DNA of 11,202 nucleotides from assembly GCA_020718945.1 (NCBI GenBank), contig DYRB01000023.1:3497-14698 (forward strand), read 5' to 3'. The notes below the pieces were generated by a model. The model was not told the origin of the DNA, did no database searches, and saw nothing but the letters and a program-made list of their open reading frames with translations. Numbering within the stretch: position 1 is the stretch's first letter; every line of letters begins with the position of its first letter. Positions 1 to 8,550 of the stretch are shown here, piece by piece. Position numbers and translations under genes: made by a program. Source of the DNA: Lamprocystis purpurea. Lineage in GTDB: Bacteria; Pseudomonadota; Gammaproteobacteria; Chromatiales; Chromatiaceae.

Positions 1-1282
1 GCATGGCGGCGACTGGACCGCGACCCTGGCCCGGCTGGGGGTCATAGCCGCCATTGTGGTGGGCGGCCACTTCGTACTGCGCCCGGTGCTGCGGGTCATA
101 GCCGCCACCGGGCTGCGGGAGATCTTCACCGCCTTCGCCCTGCTGCTGGTCATGGGGACCGCGGCCCTGATGCAGGCGGTGGATCTGTCCATGGCCCTGG
201 GGGCCTTCCTGGCCGGGGTCCTGTTGGCGGACTCCGAGTATCGCCACGCCCTGGAATCGGACCTGGAGCCCTTCAAGGGGCTGCTGCTCGGGCTCTTCTT
301 CATCGCCGTGGGCATGTCCATCGACTTCGGCCTGTTGCTCGACAGCCCCTTCCTGGTCCTGGCCCTGGTGGTCGGGCTGGTGACGGTCAAGGCCCTGGTC
401 CTGTACGCCCTGGCGACCCTCTATCCCCTGCCCCCGGCCCAACGGCCCCTGTTTGCCCTGGTCCTGTCCCAGGGCGGGGAGTTCGCCTTCGTCCTGTTCA
501 GTGCCGCCCTGGGGCTGCATTGCATAGCCCCGCAAGTCGGCGGGGTCCTGATCGGGGTGGTGGCCCTGTCCATGATGACCACGCCGGTCCTGCTCGGGGT
601 CTACGAGGGCCTGATCGAACCGCGCCTGCGCCAGACCGCCCAGGCCGGGCCTATGGACGAGATTCAGGCCGAGGACCGGCCGGTGATAGTCGCCGGCTTC
701 GGGCGGGTCGGCCAGATAGTCGCGCGCCTGCTCAACGCCAACGGCATCGAGACCACGGTCCTGGACCACGACCCGGAGCACATCGAGCACATCCGCCGCT
801 TCGGCTTCAAGGTCTTCTACGGCGACGCCGGGCGCCTGGATCTGTTGCGCGCCGCCGGGGCCGAGCGGGCCCGGCTGCTGGTGCTGGCCATCGACGACCA
901 GACCCAGGCCCTGAGGGTGGTCGATCTGGTGCGGGAGCACTTCCCGAACCTGACCGTCCTGGCCCGGGCCTGGGACCTGCGCAACCTGCTGGAACTGCGC
1001 GACCGGGGCCTGACCCAGGTGGAGCGGGAGTCCTTCGAGGGGGCCCTGCGCCTGGGGGAACTGGCCCTGCGTCGCCTGGGCCTGGGGGCCTGGGCCGCCA
1101 AGCAGGCGGCCCACCGCTTCCGCGCCCACGACCATGCCCTGGTGGAAGAGCTGCTGGCCCACTTCCAGGCCGACCTGGAGGTCCGCGCCGCCATCTCCGC
1201 CAGCGCCCGGGAGCGGCTGCGCGAGGAGATGCAGGCGGACGCGGCGGCCTATGCGGAGCCGCGGGACCGGGACTGGCATTGA
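1..1282 (+). CDS. Glutathione-regulated K+/H+ antiporter, KefB/KefC type (5' partial)
   Basis: This is the C-terminal 426 residues of a CPA2-family potassium efflux antiporter of the inner membrane. Kef systems release K+ and acidify the cytoplasm when electrophile-glutathione adducts bind. The frame is open from base 2, so the start lies upstream of the window. Several hydrophobic segments fill the first ~200 visible residues. Visible residues 82-91 read HALESDLEPF, nearly identical to the conserved Kef regulatory loop HALESDIEPF, followed by a GLLLGLFFIAVGMSIDFG segment. A Rossmann KTN/TrkA-N domain follows, with RPVIVAGFGRVG (GxGxxG at 232-237), an acidic residue ending the second strand (VLDHD) and the Kef-like stretch VERESFEGALRLGE. 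These features separate it from plain Na+/H+ antiporters. KefB and KefC cannot be told apart here, and no KefF/KefG partner gene is visible downstream. Confidence 0.93.
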   Translation, partial: HGGDWTATLARLGVIAAIVVGGHFVLRPVLRVIAATGLREIFTAFALLLVMGTAALMQAVDLSMALGAFLAGVLLADSEYRHALESDLEPFKGLLLGLFFIAVGMSIDFGLLLDSPFLVLALVVGLVTVKALVLYALATLYPLPPAQRPLFALVLSQGGEFAFVLFSAALGLHCIAPQVGGVLIGVVALSMMTTPVLLGVYEGLIEPRLRQTAQAGPMDEIQAEDRPVIVAGFGRVGQIVARLLNANGIETTVLDHDPEHIEHIRRFGFKVFYGDAGRLDLLRAAGAERARLLVLAIDDQTQALRVVDLVREHFPNLTVLARAWDLRNLLELRDRGLTQVERESFEGALRLGELALRRLGLGAWAAKQAAHRFRAHDHALVEELLAHFQADLEVRAAISASARERLREEMQADAAAYAEPRDRDWH

Positions 1283-1299
1283 ACCCGGAAAAGACCATT

Positions 1300-1430
1300 C
1301 GGCCGCAAATTGCGCAAATTTCCGCAAATGGGTCCGTCAGTCAGGGACAGTCCGCAGGATCGCCGTAGGGTCAACCAGAGACCGACTCGAAGCCCTTATA
1401 TATTTGCGTCCATTTGCGTTCATTTGCGAC
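1300..1430. repeat. Phased CGCAAAT inverted-repeat element
   Basis: Three direct copies of CGCAAAT start at 1304, 1313 and 1323. Three inverted copies (ATTTGCG) start at 1402, 1412 and 1422. The spacing is 9-10 bp, about one helical turn, and the two arms can pair across a unique centre of about 70 bp. No coding sense is apparent. This kind of short, roughly 10-bp-period repeat with inverted arms is seen dispersed between genes in many environmental proteobacteria, which is general knowledge and not tested here. It lies between the Kef stop codon and the malate synthase remnant. It may be a non-autonomous mobile or structural element, or a transcript-end hairpin. Confidence 0.7.
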
Positions 1431-1498
1431 TCAACTGTCTTCCTTGGGTCGGACGCCCGGCGGGGCGGGTGAAGCCCCCGAAAAACCAATGCTCTAGC

Positions 1499-2274
1499 TC
1501 CTTCGCCCATGCGGTCGGCTTCTCGGTGGTGAAGGGCGCCCTGTGGCTCCAGTGCCCAGACAACAGCCAGGCCGAACTGGCCGACCCCAGGCAGTTCGCC
1601 GGTTACCGGGGCCCCGCGGAGGCCCCCAGCGCCCTACTGCTGGTCAACCATGGCCTGCACATGGAGATCCAGATCGACCGCAGCCACCCCATAGGCCGAC
1701 TCAACCCCGCCGGGGTCAAGGACGTGCTGCTGGAGTCGGCCCTGACCGCTATCCAAGACTGCGAGGACTCGGTGGCCGCCGTGGATGCCGAAGACAAGGC
1801 CCAGGTCTACCGCAACTGGCTCGGTCTGATGCGCGGCGACCTGACCGCGAGCTTCGAGAAGGGCGGCAAGACCCTGGATCGCCGCCTGGAGCCGGACCGC
1901 GTCTACACCGCCCCGGACGGCGGCACCCTGACCCTGCCCGGGCGCAGCCTGCTGTTGGTGCGCAACGTCGGCCACCTGATGACCATTGACGGCTGGATCG
2001 ACCAGGGGGTGGGCTGTTCCAAGGTCCCCGACATCACCGACCTGGGGCTGATGGAGGACCGCGCGACGCTCCGCATCGCCTCCCAGCTCCTGGCCAACTG
2101 ACTGCACCACGGCGTGGTCACCCAGGGTCAGGTCCCGGAGGCCCTCAAGCACATGGCCCTGGTGGTGGATCGGCAGAACGCCGCCGGCCCGCTCTACCGG
2201 CCCATGGCCCCCGGCTATGACGGCATCGCCTTCCAGGCCGCCTGCGACCTGGTGTTCAAGGGGCGCGAGGTCCC
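1499..2274 (+). pseudogene. glcB: Malate synthase G remnant (deleted, nonsense codon)
   Basis: The translation is unmistakably malate synthase G, which condenses glyoxylate and acetyl-CoA to malate. Examples are HMEIQIDRSHPIG, DCEDSVAAVDAEDKAQVYRN, GRSLLLVRNVGHLMT, GCSKVPDITDLGLMEDRATL and VVDRQNAAGPLYRPMAP. An intact protein has about 720 residues; only about 259 codons remain. Homology starts near residue 180 of the family. At about 1980-1995 the text jumps from RNVGHLMTI directly to GWIDQGVGCSKVPD, losing some 270 residues in frame, including the Mg2+-binding acidic residues of the central barrel. The conserved tryptophan of ANWLRHG is TGA at 2099-2101, after which the same frame resumes as LHHGVVTQGQ. 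The last ~20 residues are replaced at the palindrome at 2275. The acetyl-CoA-side Asp in LMEDRATL survives. No start codon or ribosome site belongs to the remnant; an ATG at 1310 lies inside the upstream repeat. Confidence 0.92.
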
Positions 2275-2295
2275 TAGGTCGGGCTTAAGCCCGAC

Positions 2296-2298
<3 letters not shown>
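2275..2298. repeat. Perfect 24-bp palindrome between convergent genes
   Basis: The core GGTCGGGCTTAAGCCCGACC, extended by TA on both sides, is its own reverse complement over 24 bp. It sits where the malate synthase frame is lost, and its right end holds the TAG stop (2296-2298) of the DUF255 gene on the minus strand. There is no U-tract, so a classical intrinsic terminator is only possible. A dispersed palindromic (REP-like) unit is at least as likely, because GTAGGTCGGGC-type palindromes are common intergenic repeats in proteobacteria (general knowledge, not tested here). Confidence 0.75.
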
Positions 2299-4362
<2,064 letters not shown>

Positions 4363-4425
4363 GGTGGGGTCCTGGGGGCACGGGGTGGCGGTGGGCCTGG
4401 GAGCCAGATCATGGGGGCGGGGGCG

Positions 4426-4454
4426 TTGACACCCCAGGGGGCCGGGCCTAGCCT
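4426..4454 (+). promoter_or_regulatory. Candidate sigma-70 promoter for the DUF29 gene
   Basis: A perfect TTGACA (4426-4431) is followed after 17 bp by TAGCCT (4449-4454), which keeps the three most conserved -10 bases (T, A and final T). Transcription would start near 4461, upstream of the AGAGG ribosome site at 4479-4483 and the GTG start at 4491. It lies in the 128-bp divergent gap with the DUF255 gene. The -10 is weak, so this is only a candidate. Confidence 0.35.
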
Positions 4455-4490
4455 CCCAGCCATCGCCGGACAAGTCCAGAGGCCAAGACT

Positions 4491-4922
4491 GTGAACACCG
4501 AGTATGCCAAAGACGTCGTCGCCTGGTCCCGGGAGCAGGCCGCCCTGCTGCGTGCTGGCGACTTCGCCGCCCTTGACCTGGAGCACATCGCCGAGGAGAT
4601 CGAAGACGTGGGCAAGAGCGAACAGCGCGAACTGGCCAGCCGCATGGCGGTGCTCCTGACCCATCTGCTCAAGTGGCAGTTCCAGCCCGAACGTCGGGGT
4701 ACGAGTTGGGAGCGGACCATCAAGGAGCAGCGGCGCGCCATCGCGGCCCACCTCAACGAGACCCCGAGCCTGCGGGCATCCCTGACCAACCCCAACTGGC
4801 TCGAAGGGGTCTGGGCGGACGCCGTGACCAAGGCCATCGCCGAGACGGGGCTGGCGGCATTTCCCCAGGACTGCCCCTGGACCATGGCGCAGGCCCTGGC
4901 GGCGGAGTTCTACCCGGCCTGA
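4491..4922 (+). CDS. DUF29 domain-containing protein
   Basis: This 143-residue soluble protein matches the DUF29 family throughout. It opens with YAKDVVAWSREQAALLRAGDFAALDLEHIAEEIEDVGKSEQRELASRM, followed by the hallmark LLTHLLKWQFQPERR, then SWERTIKEQRRAI and a C-terminal YP-type end (AAEFYPA). The family is helical, common in cyanobacteria and purple sulfur bacteria, often multicopy, and has no established function. The start is GTG at 4491 with AGAGG 7 bases upstream; no better ATG exists, and the conserved N-terminus begins at once. It is transcribed divergently from the DUF255 gene and converges on the toxin-antitoxin operon across a hairpin-rich gap. Confidence 0.9.
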   Translation: MNTEYAKDVVAWSREQAALLRAGDFAALDLEHIAEEIEDVGKSEQRELASRMAVLLTHLLKWQFQPERRGTSWERTIKEQRRAIAAHLNETPSLRASLTNPNWLEGVWADAVTKAIAETGLAAFPQDCPWTMAQALAAEFYPA

Positions 4923-4995
4923 ACGCCCGCGCCTCGTGGGTGCGGCACCGAACCAGGACCATTGACGAGGCCAAACGGTGAAAGACAGCCTCTGG

Positions 4996-5103
4996 CTCCC
5001 ACGCTCCAGCGTGGGAGAAGTTCGCGACGCTCTGGCGTCGCGTCGCGTCGTGCCCCGGGCCGCTGGAGCGGCCAAGACAACAGGTCCCACGCGGTGCCTG
5101 GGA
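4996..5103. repeat. Cluster of short hairpin repeats
   Basis: Four small inverted repeats lie between convergent genes. The first, at 4996-5017, has 10-bp arms (CTCCCACGCT/AGCGTGGGAG) and a 2-base loop. The second, at 5023-5042, has 8-bp arms (CGCGACGC/GCGTCGCG). The third, at 5058-5073, has 7-bp arms (GGCCGCT/AGCGGCC). The fourth, at 5085-5103, is degenerate (TCCCA/TGGGA) and shares TCCCACGC with the first, so it looks like a decayed copy. CTCCCACGCT-type palindromes are familiar dispersed repeats in Chromatiales and related bacteria (recalled, not tested). They could act as bidirectional transcript ends for the DUF29 gene and the antitoxin gene. Confidence 0.65.
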
Positions 5104-5132
5104 ACGAGAACACGACATCGCCCAGACCACGC

Positions 5133-5399
5133 CTACCGCGGCCCCTTGCCGCCTTGGGCCTCGTCGCCCCGGCGCGGCGGCTCAGACCCAGCCTGGGCCA
5201 GGATGCGGTCGAATTCCGCCAAGTCGGCCCGCCCAGCCCGTCCCCTGAAATACTCCTCTGTCCGCAGGGCCGCCGTCTTCTCCGCGACCGCCACATTGAT
5301 GAACTGGTTGACGGTAGTGCCCTCTTCCGCGGCTATACGCCTCACCTCATCCAACAGGGACCTCTGAAGACGCAGGGCGTAGTTGCTGGTGGTGGTCAT
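5133..5399 (-). CDS. Ribbon-helix-helix (HicB/CopG-like) antitoxin
   Basis: This 88-residue protein has a short ribbon-helix-helix DNA-binding domain. A beta strand (SNYALRLQRSLLDEVRRIA) precedes the helix-turn-helix segment EEGTTVNQFINVAVAEKTAAL (residues 26-46), followed by TEEYFRGRA. The charged, Gly/Pro-rich tail after about residue 55 is the likely toxin-binding part. This pattern matches small proteins annotated as HicB-family or CopG-like antitoxins, expected to neutralise the adjacent PIN toxin and repress the operon. Its ATG overlaps the toxin stop as ATGA (5396-5399), so translation is probably coupled, and GGGAG sits about 7 bases upstream. It is the second gene of the operon. Confidence 0.85.
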   Translation of the reverse strand: MTTTSNYALRLQRSLLDEVRRIAAEEGTTVNQFINVAVAEKTAALRTEEYFRGRAGRADLAEFDRILAQAGSEPPRRGDEAQGGKGPR

Positions 5400-5815
5400 G
5401 TCAGTCTCCCGATGATGTCGCCCGGTCGCTCGACGCCAATCCCGAAGCGGGTTGCGGCGGGCAGGAAGTCGCGCCGATTAAAGGTCACGATGACCTCGGC
5501 GCCCCCATTGACGGCCGCCTCCAGGACCATTTCGTCGTTCGGGTCGCGCAATTGTGGCCGCCACAGGAAGTGGGGCCTGACCGGAACGACCAGGCTGGCC
5601 AAGCCGTCGAGCAGTCGCTCGGTCTCGGCAACGGTCAGGCCCGTGACAGCGAGGTGCTCGGGCCGCGTGAGCACCGCCTCGTACTCGACGAACATGCCGA
5701 CGGTGGCAACCGCCTGGATGCGCCCGGCGCGCAGGGCCTGGAGCAACTGGCGCGAAGCCCCGCCGGGACTGCGCAAAGCGGCAACCAATACGTCCGTATC
5801 GAGGGTCAAGATCAT
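5396..5815 (-). CDS. PIN-domain toxin (COG1569-like)
   Basis: This 139-residue single-domain PIN ribonuclease is a putative toxin of a VapC-like system that would cleave RNA using Mg2+. It opens with MILTLDTDVLVAAL (acidic D6 and D8; most relatives have DTN). It continues with SRQLLQALRAGRIQAV, a VEYEAVLTRPEH acidic helix (E44/E46), then RDPNDEMVLEAAVNGGAEVIVTFNRRDF with D91, D94, E95 and D116. The VTFNRRDF ending is typical of the COG1569 branch. The start at 5815 fits the domain boundary. An ATG 57 codons further upstream adds sequence that does not look like PIN. Only a distant AGGA (13 bases) precedes the start. It is the first gene of the operon, followed by the antitoxin with a 4-bp overlap. 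Confidence 0.88.
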   Translation of the reverse strand: MILTLDTDVLVAALRSPGGASRQLLQALRAGRIQAVATVGMFVEYEAVLTRPEHLAVTGLTVAETERLLDGLASLVVPVRPHFLWRPQLRDPNDEMVLEAAVNGGAEVIVTFNRRDFLPAATRFGIGVERPGDIIGRLT

Positions 5816-6082
5816 ATCGCCGATAATATCCTGCCTGGCCCGGGATGCAAGGGCTGAAGGGCGGACCAGGCTTGGCCCAGCGGCCCTTGATCGCTCAGTG
5901 CCGCAAACCGCGGCGATGCCGAGGCTGGATATTGCCCCGCTTCTGGGAACCGCCGCGCCTTGTGGCACATGCGTCGGCCCGCCCAAAGCGCGTTAGACGC
6001 TGCGACCCAAGCCCCGGATCTGTTAGGCTTCTCGGTCTTGCCCGCGACCCCCTCGCGGCCCCCTGCCCTCCGGGAGCCCCCC
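5816..6082. other. Divergent intergenic region upstream of rlmI
   Basis: About 267 bp separate the toxin start from the rlmI start. Apart from the operon promoter at its left edge I see no convincing gene, RNA or strong rlmI promoter. The open frames crossing it are extensions of the flanking genes or out-of-frame readings without recognisable protein character. A loose inverted repeat (AAGGGC at about 5857, GCCCTT at about 5883) is the only other structure noticed. Confidence 0.4.
5823..5850 (-). promoter_or_regulatory. Candidate promoter of the toxin-antitoxin operon
   Basis: On the minus strand, TTGCAT (5850-5845) is separated by 16 bp from TATTAT (5828-5823), a good -10 match. The predicted transcription start is about 5816, next to the ATG at 5815, which would give a leaderless or nearly leaderless toxin mRNA. 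The AT-rich GATATTATC patch covering the -10 contains a small inverted repeat that could serve autoregulation by the antitoxin. This is a prediction from consensus only. Confidence 0.4.
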
Positions 6083-7279
6083 ATGCACACCCCAGAACTC
6101 CGCCTGCTGAAGGACCAGGAACGGCGCCTGGTCGCCGGCCACGCCTGGATCTACAGCAACGAGGTCAACACCCAGGCCACGCCGCTGAAGGCCTTCAAGC
6201 CCGGCCAGGCGGTGCAGATCATCGGCCACAGCGGGCGCTGGCTGGGCCACGGCTACGTGAACCCCCATTCGCTGATCTGCGCCCGACTGGTGAGCCGCGA
6301 TCAGGCCCAGCCCTTGAGCCCAAGCCTCTGGGTGCGGCGCATCCGCACCGCCCTGGAACTGCGCGAGCGGCTCTACCCGGCCCCCTTCTACCGCCTGATC
6401 TTCGGCGAGAGCGACGGCATGCCGGGACTGGTAGTGGACCGTTACGGCGACCTGCTGGCGGTACAGTTCGGCACCGCCGGGATGGAGCTGGCGCGGGCGG
6501 ACATACTCGCCGCCCTGGAGCAGGTGCTGCGCCCCAAGGTCATCATCCTGCGCAACGACACCTCGGCCCGGGAACTGGAGGGGCTGCCCTCCGGGGTCGA
6601 GACGGTACTGGGTGAGGCCCCGGAGGCCCTGGAACTCACCGAGCATGGGGCCCGCTTCCTGGTCTCGCCCCTGACCGGCCAGAAGACCGGCTGGTTCTAC
6701 GACCAGGCGGAGAACCGCGCCCGCCTGCCCCGCTTCGGGGCAACCCGGCGGGTGCTGGATGTGTGCTCCTACGTCGGGGCCTGGGGGGTACAGGCGGCGG
6801 TGCGCGGGGCCGAGCGGGTGGTCTGTGTGGACACCTCGGAGGCGGCCCTGGAGCGGGTGGCGGAGAACGCCGAGCGCAATGGGGTCTTCGAGCGCATGAG
6901 CGCCCTGCACGGGGATGCCTTCGATGCCCTGCGCCAGTTGCGCGAGCAAGGTGAGCGCTTCGACCTGGTGATCCTGGACCCGCCGGCCTTCATCAAGCGG
7001 CGCAAGGACGAGACCGAGGGGACCCAGGCCTATGGTCGGCTCAACCGCCTGGGTCTCGAGGTGCTGGAGCCCGGCGGCCTGTTGGTGACCTCGTCCTGTT
7101 CCTTCCACATGGCCCGGGACAGCTTCCTGCGTACCGTGCAGGGGGCCGCGCGCCGGGCCGGGCGCACCCTGCAACTCCTGGAGGCCGGCCAGCAGGGGCC
7201 GGACCACCCGGTCAGCCCGGCCATTCCGGAGACGGCCTATCTCAAGACCTTTACCTTCAGGGCACTGGGGGAGATGTAG
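6083..7279 (+). CDS. rlmI: 23S rRNA m5C1962 methyltransferase RlmI
   Basis: This 398-residue SAM-dependent methyltransferase matches RlmI in length (E. coli 396) and domain order, and would methylate C1962 of 23S rRNA. Residues 1-75 form a PUA-type RNA-binding domain (LLKDQERRLVAGHAWIYSNEV at 8-28). A middle EEHEE-like domain carries FGESDGMPGLVVDRYGD (107-123). The Rossmann domain begins with GQKTGWFYDQAENR (199-212). SAM motif I is VLDVCSYVGAWGV (224-236), an acidic residue follows in VCVDTS (248-252), motif IV is VILDPPAF (296-303), and motif VI is SSCSFHM (337-343) with the likely catalytic Cys339. The ATG at 6083 has GGGAG six bases upstream; in-frame extension to 5960 is unconserved. 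It appears to be transcribed alone, with a GC-rich hairpin after it. Confidence 0.93.
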   Translation: MHTPELRLLKDQERRLVAGHAWIYSNEVNTQATPLKAFKPGQAVQIIGHSGRWLGHGYVNPHSLICARLVSRDQAQPLSPSLWVRRIRTALELRERLYPAPFYRLIFGESDGMPGLVVDRYGDLLAVQFGTAGMELARADILAALEQVLRPKVIILRNDTSARELEGLPSGVETVLGEAPEALELTEHGARFLVSPLTGQKTGWFYDQAENRARLPRFGATRRVLDVCSYVGAWGVQAAVRGAERVVCVDTSEAALERVAENAERNGVFERMSALHGDAFDALRQLREQGERFDLVILDPPAFIKRRKDETEGTQAYGRLNRLGLEVLEPGGLLVTSSCSFHMARDSFLRTVQGAARRAGRTLQLLEAGQQGPDHPVSPAIPETAYLKTFTFRALGEM

Positions 7280-7300
7280 ACAGGCACCAACCCCATCGAC

Positions 7301-7328
7301 CTGGGCCGGCCCCCGGGCCGATGCCCAG
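7301..7328. other. GC-rich hairpin between rlmI and the PRMT-like gene
   Basis: CTGGGC (7301-7306) pairs with GCCCAG (7323-7328), and CGGCC (7307-7311) pairs with GGCCG (7316-7320) around a 4-base loop, with a 2-base bulge. This gives an 11-bp stem 21 bases after the rlmI stop. No T-run follows, so an intrinsic terminator is uncertain. It could instead be a 5' leader structure for the next gene, which starts at 7367. Confidence 0.4.
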
Positions 7329-7366
7329 CCTGAGATCGACCCAGACGATCAGATGCGGACACAGAC

Positions 7367-8533
7367 ATGACCTTCGACAAGGGCCCGCTGTCCACCCTGG
7401 ACTATCACCAGTCCATGCTCACCGATTCGGTTCGGGTAGCGGCCTATCGCGACGCCATTCACCAGACGGTCAGGCCGGGCGATGTGGTGTTGGATCTGGG
7501 GACCGGGACCGGTGTCCTGGCCGGATTCGCCTGCCAGGCCGGCGCGGCGCGGGTCTATGCCATCGAGTCGGGGCCCATCCTGGAAGTGGCCCGCCGCAAC
7601 GCCGCGCAAAATGGCCTGCAAGACCGCATCCTGTTCCGGGAAGGGCTGTCTACCGAGGTCGAGTTGCCGGAGCCGGCGGACGTACTAATCACCGAGACCA
7701 TCGGTAGCTTCGGGCTGGACGAGGGTCTGCTCGGTTACGCGATGGACGCCCGCAGGCGCCTGCTCCGGCCGGACGCCCGCATCTTGCCGGCCGCGGTGAG
7801 CCTCCACGCGGTGCCCGTCGAGGTCCCGAACCTATATGCCTCCATTGAGCAATGGGACAGTCCCGTCGCGGGTCTGGACTGCTCGCTCGGGAGGACCTTC
7901 GCCGTCAACAACCCCCATTGGGTGACCCTGGGTACCGACGCCTTCCTCAGCGAACCCCAACGGCTGTGCCGCCTGGCCCTGGCCCGGATCGACACCGACC
8001 GCTTGGACTCAAGGGTCCGCTTCACGGCAACCAGGCCCGGCACCCTGCACGGGGTCGGGGGCTGGTTCTCTGCCGAGTTGAGCCCCGGGGTCGGACTCAC
8101 CAACGCCCCGCCACTGCGCACGCCGAACTGGCGCCACGCCTTTCTACCCATCGCCAGGCCCTGCGCCTTGGACGCGGGCGACCGCATAGACCTGCGGGTC
8201 CAGGTCCGTGGCAACGGGGCCTTCTGGCGCTGGGAGTTGGTTTGGACGCGGCCCCAGAACGGGACCGATCCTGAACGGGCCTTGGGACGTTTCGACCACA
8301 CCACGCTCGCCGGGCAGATGCTCTCGGCTGAGGCATTGCGACGGCAGGCGGCGGACTACCGCCCCGACCTGAGCGACCTTGGCCGCACGGACCACCGCAT
8401 CCTGGGACTGATGGACGGCAGCCGGACCCTGGAGTCCATCGCCGCGCTGGTATTCAAGGACCTGCCGGGGCGTTTCCGCGATCCGGAGCAGGCATTGGCA
8501 CGGGTACGCAAGCTCGCCCTGCGCTACGGCTAA
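7367..8533 (+). CDS. PRMT-like protein arginine methyltransferase with PqqD-like C-terminus
   Basis: This 388-residue protein is probably a class I SAM methyltransferase of the protein arginine methyltransferase type. YHQSMLTDSVRVAAYRDAI (13-31) matches the PRMT N-terminal helix. SAM motif I is VLDLGTGTG (41-49), followed by the ribose-binding acid in AIE (E67). ITETIGSFGLDEG (108-120) reproduces the PRMT double-E loop: E110 and E119 have the same nine-residue spacing as eukaryotic PRMTs. The second half looks like the PRMT beta-barrel. RTPNWRHAFLPI (251-262) stands where the THW loop is expected, with Asn for His, and DAGDRIDLRVQV follows. Residues about 333-388 (HRILGLMDGSRTLESIAALV) resemble PqqD/RRE-type winged-helix domains. 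No strong Shine-Dalgarno is seen. Substrate unknown; it may carry a generic L11/class I methyltransferase label elsewhere. Confidence 0.8.
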   Translation: MTFDKGPLSTLDYHQSMLTDSVRVAAYRDAIHQTVRPGDVVLDLGTGTGVLAGFACQAGAARVYAIESGPILEVARRNAAQNGLQDRILFREGLSTEVELPEPADVLITETIGSFGLDEGLLGYAMDARRRLLRPDARILPAAVSLHAVPVEVPNLYASIEQWDSPVAGLDCSLGRTFAVNNPHWVTLGTDAFLSEPQRLCRLALARIDTDRLDSRVRFTATRPGTLHGVGGWFSAELSPGVGLTNAPPLRTPNWRHAFLPIARPCALDAGDRIDLRVQVRGNGAFWRWELVWTRPQNGTDPERALGRFDHTTLAGQMLSAEALRRQAADYRPDLSDLGRTDHRILGLMDGSRTLESIAALVFKDLPGRFRDPEQALARVRKLALRYG

Positions 8534-8550
8534 GGCCCCAGGCCCCCGGG

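Noticed and set aside
1310..2101. A 263-residue ORF that could be annotated as a short intact malate synthase
   Set aside because: Its first ~60 codons are repeat and intergenic sequence, it lacks the central catalytic region, and homology continues in frame past the stop, so it is a pseudogene fragment.
2099..2101. In-frame TGA as a recoded (selenocysteine or readthrough) codon
   Set aside because: The family has Trp here, not Cys or Sec. The gene also carries large deletions and no SECIS-like hairpin stands out, so a plain nonsense mutation is the simpler reading.
4996..5103. Possible CRISPR-like or tRNA-like structure
   Set aside because: The hairpins differ in length and sequence, have no regular spacers, and do not form a cloverleaf.
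4962..5996. Plus-strand 344-codon frame across the toxin-antitoxin operon
   Set aside because: It runs antisense to two recognisable genes and starts inside the hairpin repeats; its composition is that of a shadow frame.
6023..7207. Minus-strand 394-codon frame opposite rlmI
   Set aside because: It is a shadow of a well-conserved gene, with no recognisable motifs.
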